The position numbers and the translations under genes are program-made. This document shows, piece after piece, positions 59,056-64,000 of a stretch of DNA of 64,000 bases. Source of the stretch: Sphingomonas sanxanigenens DSM 19645 = NX02 (lineage in GTDB: Bacteria; Pseudomonadota; Alphaproteobacteria; Sphingomonadales; Sphingomonadaceae); contig NZ_CP006644.1 of the NCBI RefSeq assembly GCF_000512205.2, positions 3,900,520-3,964,519 of the forward strand, given 5' to 3'. How positions within the stretch are numbered: position 1 is the first letter of the stretch; every line of letters starts with the position of its first letter. The notes under the pieces were generated by a model. That model saw nothing but the letters and a program-made list of their open reading frames with translations, was not told where the DNA came from and searched no databases.

Positions 59056-60204
59056 TCAGCCGATCGTATCCGCGTCCTCCGCCAGCGCCTCGGCATCGCC
59101 ATCATCGTCGCGTTTTCGCATCGCCGTCATATGCCAGGCCGCCGCCCAGCGGCCGAACAGCGGCGCGAGCAGCACGACGAGGACGATGCGCGAGATCTGC
59201 ATCGCCATGATCAGCGGCAGGTCCACCGCGACGCTCGCCGCCACGACCAGCACCGCGTCGGTGCCGCCGGGGTTGAGCGCGAGATAGGCGGTGAGAAAGT
59301 CGATGCGCATGATCTCGGCGAAGAGCAGCGCAAGCCCGGTGCTGAGCGCGAGGATGGCGAGGATGCAGAGCGCGATGCGCGGCAGGAGCCGCGCGCTTTC
59401 GAGCAGCGCGGCGCGGGTGAAGCTGAGGCCGATGTGCCAGCCGATGATCGCGAACGCCGCCGCGACGCTGAGCGGCGGCACTTCGAGCCGCAGCCATCCT
59501 GCCAGCTGCAGCGCGATGCCGCCGAACACCGAAACGAAGATCACCAGCGTCTGACGCCCGAGCAGCAGCGCGGCGAGCGTTGCGGTGCCGGCCAGCGCCG
59601 CGGTGCAGAGCACGGCGAGGGGCGGCCCCAGCGCCAGCCAGGAGGTGGCCGGCCCGCCCGGCACGATCGTCGCACCGCCGGCGTGGGGCTGGCCGAACAG
59701 GATGCCGACCAGCACCACCACGAGCGCCGCGGCGACGACGCGCAGATATTGCATCAGCGCCACCAGCCTTTTGTCGCCGCCATAGGCTTCGGAGAGCAGC
59801 ACCATCGCCGAGGCCCCGCCCGGCGACATTCCCCAGATCGCCGAGGTGCCGGGCAACCAATGCAGCCGCGCGGCGACGAAGCCGAGCAGCATGATCAGCA
59901 CGGTGAGCAGCAGGTTCATGCCCAGCAGCGCGGGCCAGGACGGCGCCAGTTCGAGCAGCACCGGCGCCGTCATCGACCGGGCGATCAGGCAGCCGAGTAT
60001 CGCCTGCGCGAGAGCGGTCAGCCAGCGCGGCAGCTTCAGTCCGGGCCGCATGTCCGCCACCCAGATCGCCGCCACCATCGGCCCCAGCATCAGCGCGGCG
60101 GGGAGGTTTACGAGGCGCAGCCCGGCGGTGAGCGCGATGGAGACGAGGAGGAGGATCGCCCAGGTGACAGGGCGGGCGTGCCAGAGGCGGATGATGGCGG
60201 TCAT
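59056..60204 (-). CDS. AbrB-family integral membrane protein, probable transporter
   Basis: The 382-residue protein has about ten hydrophobic segments and a tandem-duplicated architecture in which GTSAIWGMSPGGASAMVLLS in the first half is echoed by YLALNPGGTDAVLVVAASV in the second. The PGG motif in each half is the hallmark of the AbrB membrane family (PF05145). These are often misnamed transcription regulators or ammonia monooxygenases and are probably transporters. The charged C-terminal tail is acidic. It lies 170 nt downstream of the tartrate/D-malate-type dehydrogenase gene, beyond a palindromic repeat, and may import the substrate of that pathway. Convergent with the TonB receptor gene (7-nt gap). 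Confidence 0.88.
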   Translation of the reverse strand: MTAIIRLWHARPVTWAILLLVSIALTAGLRLVNLPAALMLGPMVAAIWVADMRPGLKLPRWLTALAQAILGCLIARSMTAPVLLELAPSWPALLGMNLLLTVLIMLLGFVAARLHWLPGTSAIWGMSPGGASAMVLLSEAYGGDKRLVALMQYLRVVAAALVVVLVGILFGQPHAGGATIVPGGPATSWLALGPPLAVLCTAALAGTATLAALLLGRQTLVIFVSVFGGIALQLAGWLRLEVPPLSVAAAFAIIGWHIGLSFTRAALLESARLLPRIALCILAILALSTGLALLFAEIMRIDFLTAYLALNPGGTDAVLVVAASVAVDLPLIMAMQISRIVLVVLLAPLFGRWAAAWHMTAMRKRDDDGDAEALAEDADTIG

Positions 60205-60225
60205 TGCCTACGCAGCCTCCTCGGC

Positions 60226-60362
60226 CCCCTCCCCTTCAGGGGAGGGGTTGGGGTGGGGGCGAGCGCAGCGAGCTTCCGGCAACGCCGGAAACAGCGACGC
60301 CGGGGGCATTGAGCCCCCGCCACCGCTTCCCCACCCCTTCCCCCTCCCCTGAAGGGGAGGGG
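60226..60362. repeat. Composite palindromic repeat element
   Basis: Two perfect 9-bp stems, CCCCTCCCC/GGGGAGGGG with loop TTCA (60226-60247) and loop TGAA (60341-60362), stand in inverted orientation about 93 nt apart. Between them are two more hairpins: TTCCGGC/GCCGGAA (60274-60290) and CGGGGGC/GCCCCCG (60301-60319). The outer parts also match through the TTGGGGTGGG-type flank. It fills the gap between the AbrB and dehydrogenase genes and shares a 16-mer with 49925-49940. It looks like an extragenic palindromic repeat family. Confidence 0.75.
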
Positions 60363-60373
60363 CTGATATGGGC

Positions 60374-61465
60374 TCACCCTGCCATGAGCGCATCGACCAC
60401 CGCCTTGCCGCAATCCTCGGTGCTGGCCGTCCCCCCCAGGTCGCGGGTGCGATATTCCGGGCGGGCGAGCACCGCCTCGATCGCGTCGAGCACCAACGCC
60501 GCCGCCCTGGGCTCGCCGAGATGGTCGAGCATCAGCGCGGCGGACCAGATCTGGCCGATCGGGTTGGCGATGCCCTGGCCGGCGATGTCGGGTGCGGAGC
60601 CATGGACCGGCTCGAACAGCGAGGGGAAGCGCCGTTCCGGGTTGATGTTGCCGGCGGGGGCGATGCCGATCGTGCCGGTGCAGGCCGGCCCGAGGTCCGA
60701 CAGGATATCCCCGAACAGGTTGGAGGCGACGACCACGTCGAACCAGTCGGGATGCTGTACGAAGTGCGCCGCCAGGATGTCGATATGATATTTGTCGCAG
60801 CGTATCTCGGGGTAGAGCGCAGCCATCGCCTCCACCCGCTCGTCCCAATAGGGCATGGTGATCGAGATGCCGTTGGACTTGGTCGCCGACGTGACATGCT
60901 TCCTGTCGCGCCGCTGCGCGAGGTCGAACGCATATTTCAGGATCCGGTCGACACCGATACGCGTCATCACCGTTTCCTGCACCACCACTTCGCGATCGGT
61001 ATCCGGAAAGATGCGGCCGCCGATCGAGGAATATTCGCCCTCGGTGTTCTCGCGCACGACGTAGAAATCGATGTCGCCGGGCTTGCGGTTGGCGAGCGGG
61101 CTCGGCACGCCGGGCATCAGCTTCACCGGGCGCAGGTTCACATATTGATCGAACTCGCGGCGGAACTGGATGAGCGATCCCCACAGCGAGACATGGTCGG
61201 GTACCGTCGCCGGCCAGCCGACCGCGCCGAAGAAGATCGCATCATGGCCGCCGATCTGCGCCTTCCAGTCGGCGGGCATCATCGCGCCATGCTGGAGATA
61301 ATAGTCGCAGCTCGCGAAATCGAAATGATCGAAGCGGAAGCTGCAGCCACAGCGGGAAGCCACCGCCTCGAGCACGCGCAGCCCTTCGGGCACGACTTCC
61401 TTGCCGATGCCGTCGCCCGCGATCACCGCGATCCTGTGCGCATTGTCCCCGATCATCTTGGTCAC
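60374..61465 (-). CDS. ttuC: Tartrate/D-malate-type dehydrogenase (beta-decarboxylating)
   Basis: The GTG at 61465 overlaps the upstream stop by 4 nt (GTGA) and gives 363 residues. The family of isopropylmalate and isocitrate dehydrogenases is clear: GDGIGKEVVPEG near the start, the substrate-site RREFDQYVNLRPVKL and ENTEGEYSSIGG, the Mg-binding NLFGDILSDLGP, and the NAD-site HGSAPDIAGQGIANPIG. The LWGSLIQFRREFDQYVNLRP pattern (in parts) is that of tartrate dehydrogenase/decarboxylase and D-malate dehydrogenase. Its neighbours are glycerate 2-kinase and a hydroxyacid dehydrogenase, which favour tartrate. The symbol is by family and context, as D-malate (dmlA) is not excluded. Confidence 0.9.
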   Translation of the reverse strand: MTKMIGDNAHRIAVIAGDGIGKEVVPEGLRVLEAVASRCGCSFRFDHFDFASCDYYLQHGAMMPADWKAQIGGHDAIFFGAVGWPATVPDHVSLWGSLIQFRREFDQYVNLRPVKLMPGVPSPLANRKPGDIDFYVVRENTEGEYSSIGGRIFPDTDREVVVQETVMTRIGVDRILKYAFDLAQRRDRKHVTSATKSNGISITMPYWDERVEAMAALYPEIRCDKYHIDILAAHFVQHPDWFDVVVASNLFGDILSDLGPACTGTIGIAPAGNINPERRFPSLFEPVHGSAPDIAGQGIANPIGQIWSAALMLDHLGEPRAAALVLDAIEAVLARPEYRTRDLGGTASTEDCGKAVVDALMAG

Positions 61466-62724
61466 GCTCCGTCCCCCCGGCCGGGCGGATCGATCAGGAT
61501 CGCCCGGACATCATTCACGTTCGTCAAGGTCGGCCCGGTCACCAGCAGGTCGCCGAGCCGGTCGAACAGGCTGTAGGCGTCGTTGCGCGCGAGATGGTCG
61601 CGCGGCGAGAGCCCCAGCGCCGCGGCCCGCGCGAACGAGGTCTCGTCGATCACCGCGCCGGCATTGTCCTCGGTGCCGTCGATGCCGTCGGTATCGGCGG
61701 CGAGCGCCGCGATGCCGGGGCAATCGCCCAGCGCATCGAGCAGCCCGAGCAGGAATTCGACGTTGCGCCCGCCCCGGCCGGGCCCACGCACCGTCACGCT
61801 CGTCTCCCCGCCCGACAGCAGCACGCAGGGCGCCGCGACCGGCTGGCCGTGCGCGCGCACCTGCCGGACGATCCCGGCATGGACGGTGCCGACCACCGCC
61901 GCCTCCCCCTCGATCGCGTCGCCGAGGATCGAGGCCGTGTAGCCGGCGGCGCGCGCCACCGCGGCGGCGGCTTCGAGCGCGTCCTGCGCCGTCGCGATCA
62001 CCCTTACGCCGCCCGAACGGACCGTTACTGCCCCCATGCCGCCCTCAAGCCATGCCGCGATCGGCGCCGGCGGCACGATGCGGTGGCGCGCGATCACCGC
62101 GCGGGCGGTTTCGGGGCCCGACGCGTCGGCGATCGTCGGGCCGGATGCGACCAGCGCAGGATCGTCGCCCGGCACGTCCGAGACGATCAGGGTCTCGACC
62201 CGCGCCGGCGTCGCCGCCGCCGCCAGCCGCCCGCCCTTGATCAGCGAGACCTGCCTGCGCACGGCGTTGATCTCCGCGATCGTCGCGCCCGAGCGCAGCA
62301 GCGCCCGGGTCAGCGCGCGCTCGTCCTCCAGCGAGACGCCGGGGGGCATGGCGGGCAGCAGCGCCGATCCGCCGCCCGAGATCAGGCACATGACGAGATC
62401 GTCGGCAGTCAGCCCGGAGACCGCGGCGAGCAAGGCCTGCGCCGCCGCCACACCCGCCGCGTCGGGCACGGGGTGCCCAGCCTCCAGCACGCGAATGCGG
62501 TCGCACGGCACGGCATGGCCATAGCGCGTCACCACCACGCCTTCGATCGGCCCCGCCCAATGCGTTTCGACCGCGCGCGCCATCGCCGCAGCCGCCTTGC
62601 CCGCGCCCACCACCACCGTGCGCCCCCTGGGGCGCGGCGGCAGATTGGGCGGCACGCAGCGATCGGCGCCGACGCGTGCCACCGCGGCGTCGAACATCGC
62701 GCTGAGCAGTGCCCGGCGGCGCAT
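61462..62724 (-). CDS. ttuD: Glycerate 2-kinase (MOFRL family; TtuD/GckA)
   Basis: The ATG at 62724 (MRRRALLS) gives 420 residues, the normal length. N-terminal domain: VVVGAGKAAAAMARAVE and MCLISGGGSALLPAMP; centre: RRQVSLIKGGRLAAAATPARVETLIVSDVPGDDPALVASGPT (in parts), whose SDVxGDDPxxIASGPT is diagnostic; C-terminal MOFRL domain: LLSGGETSVTVRGPGRGGRNVEFLL and ADTDGIDGTEDNAGA. These enzymes phosphorylate glycerate to 2-phosphoglycerate; older annotations call them hydroxypyruvate reductase TtuD. The stop overlaps the dehydrogenase start by 4 nt, and the upstream gene ends 2 nt before it, so all three are one operon. Confidence 0.93.
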   Translation of the reverse strand: MRRRALLSAMFDAAVARVGADRCVPPNLPPRPRGRTVVVGAGKAAAAMARAVETHWAGPIEGVVVTRYGHAVPCDRIRVLEAGHPVPDAAGVAAAQALLAAVSGLTADDLVMCLISGGGSALLPAMPPGVSLEDERALTRALLRSGATIAEINAVRRQVSLIKGGRLAAAATPARVETLIVSDVPGDDPALVASGPTIADASGPETARAVIARHRIVPPAPIAAWLEGGMGAVTVRSGGVRVIATAQDALEAAAAVARAAGYTASILGDAIEGEAAVVGTVHAGIVRQVRAHGQPVAAPCVLLSGGETSVTVRGPGRGGRNVEFLLGLLDALGDCPGIAALAADTDGIDGTEDNAGAVIDETSFARAAALGLSPRDHLARNDAYSLFDRLGDLLVTGPTLTNVNDVRAILIDPPGRGDGA

Positions 62725-62726
62725 CC

Positions 62727-63728
62727 TCACCGTCCGTCGACCAGCAGGCATTCCTCGGGCGGCGCGCCGCCATCGAGCACCGCGACCACCGAGCGTGCCG
62801 CGACCATGTTGGTCCGCGCGATGCCTTCCTGCGAGGAGGCGCCGGAATGCGGCGTCGCGATCACATTCGGCAGTTCGATCAGCGACCGGGTGATCGACGT
62901 CAGGGCGGGATCGGACTCGCTCAGATAGACGTCGAGCCCCGCACCCGCGATCTCGCCCGCCCACAGCGCCTCCAGCAAGGCCTCGTCATCGACCAGCCCG
63001 CCGCGGGCGGTGTTGATCAGATAGGCCGATGATTTCATCCGCGACAGCGCATCCTTGCCGATCAGCAGGCGCGTCGCCGCAGTCAGCGGCGCGTGCAAGG
63101 TCACATAGTCGCTGCGTGCCAGCAACGCCTCGAAATTGACAAAGGTGACAGCGAATTGCCCAGCGAATTGGGCGTCGGGAGCGCTGCCGGCGAGCGCGAG
63201 GATCTCGGGCTCGAAGCCCTGCAGGCGCCTCACGACGCTGCGGCCGATGCGGCCGAGACCGATCACCCCCACCGTCTTGCGATAGAGATCATTGCCCAGC
63301 AGGATCGACCAGTTGCCGTCGATCATGTTGGCCTGCGTCTCGCGGAAGCGGTGGCCGACCGCGAGCATCAGCGCGATCGTGTGATCGGCGACCGATTCAT
63401 GATTGCCGCCGACCGCGATGCAGACGACCTTGCCGAGGTCGGCCGCGGCGGCGAGGTCGATCCGCTCATAGCCGACGCCGCGGCGCGAGATGATCCTGAG
63501 GCCCGGCAGTTCCGCCATCAGGTCGCGCGTGACGCGGGCATGGCCGACGATCCACCCCGCCGCGCCCTGCAGCCGTTCGACCAGTTCGGCATGGGAAAGA
63601 TTGCCGTCGGCCTGCCCCTCCGGCAATTCGGCTTGCACGACCTCGCAGCCGGCCTGTTGCAGATAGTCGATCGCCGCTTCGTCGAAGAAGCGCTGGGTGA
63701 CGACGACGCGGCGGTTTTCAGAGGGCAT
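62727..63728 (-). CDS. D-2-hydroxyacid dehydrogenase, possible hydroxypyruvate reductase
   Basis: The ATG at 63728 (MPSENRR) gives 333 residues. The NAD-binding fingerprint GLGRIG is at 157-162. The catalytic triad of the family is visible: Arg242 in NTARGG, Glu271 in YLSESDP and His294 in TPHSGAS. Substrate-side RRGVGYERID and ARSDYVTLHAPLT also fit. Members interconvert 2-keto and D-2-hydroxy acids. Next to tartrate dehydrogenase and glycerate 2-kinase it could reduce hydroxypyruvate or tartronate-related acids to D-glycerate; a phosphoglycerate dehydrogenase role is possible but no serine-pathway gene is near. It overlaps the 3' end of the upstream remnant frame by 11 nt. Confidence 0.9.
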   Translation of the reverse strand: MPSENRRVVVTQRFFDEAAIDYLQQAGCEVVQAELPEGQADGNLSHAELVERLQGAAGWIVGHARVTRDLMAELPGLRIISRRGVGYERIDLAAAADLGKVVCIAVGGNHESVADHTIALMLAVGHRFRETQANMIDGNWSILLGNDLYRKTVGVIGLGRIGRSVVRRLQGFEPEILALAGSAPDAQFAGQFAVTFVNFEALLARSDYVTLHAPLTAATRLLIGKDALSRMKSSAYLINTARGGLVDDEALLEALWAGEIAGAGLDVYLSESDPALTSITRSLIELPNVIATPHSGASSQEGIARTNMVAARSVVAVLDGGAPPEECLLVDGR

Positions 63729-64000
63729 GCACGGCTCCGGCATCGGCGCGCGCGCTGGGCGCCGCCTGGGGACAGATGATCCCGGCGACAGGATTGCCAA
63801 AGGGGCCGGCCTTGAATCGCGGGAGTCGCTCCGCCTCGACATCATGCGTCGCACCCGCCCTGCCATTCTCGATCAGGCACATCCCGGCGGCGATACCGCC
63901 GATGTCGAACGCGATCGGATCCTGGCCGAACTGCCCCTTCATACCCGCCTCATCCTCGCTTCCGCCTGCATGTGCAGGCCGCTTAGCAGCCACGATTTTT
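63718..64000 (-). pseudogene. Remnant resembling hydantoinase/oxoprolinase A (HyuA) (cut by window end)
   Basis: The minus-strand frame ending at 63718 contains DPIAFDIGGIAAGMCLIENG, followed by a segment with RFKAGPFGNPVAGIICP. This matches the ATP-binding FDxGGTTAxxCLIExG and the following RFkxGSGxPvxxPv region of HyuA/acetone-carboxylase-type proteins, but the GGTT is GGIA and the frame stops before the invariant IGAGGGS. It therefore looks like a decayed fragment of about 90 codons. What lies beyond 64000 is unknown, so a truncated gene running in from the right is possible. Its last codons overlap the start of the hydroxyacid dehydrogenase gene. Confidence 0.5.

Noticed and set aside
1-64000. 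CRISPR array, tRNA, rRNA, insertion sequence or prophage genes
   Set aside because: Nothing with regular spaced repeats, transposase or integrase motifs, or tRNA-like cloverleaf sequence was recognised by eye; short RNA genes could still be missed.

Overview
The window is GC-rich, densely coding DNA that looks chromosomal and sphingomonad-like (Alphaproteobacteria). The taxonomic call is an inference from style: two TonB-dependent receptors, an ECF/FecR pair, MipA/OmpV, many secreted peptidases and serine hydrolases, and G/C-rich palindromic spacers. No rRNA, tRNA, CRISPR, insertion sequence or prophage gene was seen.

Layout. 1-2664 (minus): an ABC exporter pair of the FtsX/LolCDE type, with the permease cut by the window start. 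2999-3400: a DoxX-like membrane protein. 3443-31740: a type VI secretion system (T6SS) in several units: tssB-tssC-hcp plus an unknown gene (minus); a membrane-anchored M23 peptidase (plus); tssA (minus); vgrG, an unknown gene and the FHA protein tagH (plus); and a tightly overlapped minus-strand operon tssE-tssF-tssG-tssH-kinase-tssK-tssL-tssM-tagF-phosphatase. The kinase, phosphatase and FHA protein point to post-translational threonine-phosphorylation control. No tssJ and no PAAR gene lies in the window. An AraC regulator with two short-chain dehydrogenases (13293-15799) sits between two T6SS units.

31820-41368: a LysE-family exporter, a family 1 glycosyltransferase, an operon of response regulator, di-haem cytochrome c peroxidase-like protein and VirA-like histidine kinase, a broken isochorismatase-type hydrolase, and a CadC-type regulator divergent from a serine hydrolase.

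41501-53812 is the most interesting metabolic block. An XRE-cupin regulator is followed by a serine hydrolase, an enolase-superfamily epimerase, an M19 dipeptidase, a TonB receptor, a DUF1611 protein, a YkvI-like transporter, a second serine hydrolase and a second, lipoprotein M19 dipeptidase. The epimerase plus DUF1611 pair matches the DgcA/DgcN route in which D-glutamate is N-acetylated, racemised and used. The block therefore reads as an outer-membrane-to-cytoplasm pathway for peptides containing D-glutamate or other D-residues. Its two transcription units share a nearly identical promoter/operator sequence (42144-42170 and 45275-45300).

53941-59048: a MipA/OmpV protein, a small unknown protein, and an ECF sigma/FecR/STN-TonB-receptor signalling set. 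59056-63728 (minus): a hydroxyacid dehydrogenase, glycerate 2-kinase, tartrate/D-malate-type dehydrogenase and AbrB-family membrane protein, which together suggest tartrate-to-2-phosphoglycerate catabolism. The window ends in a short remnant resembling hydantoinase A.
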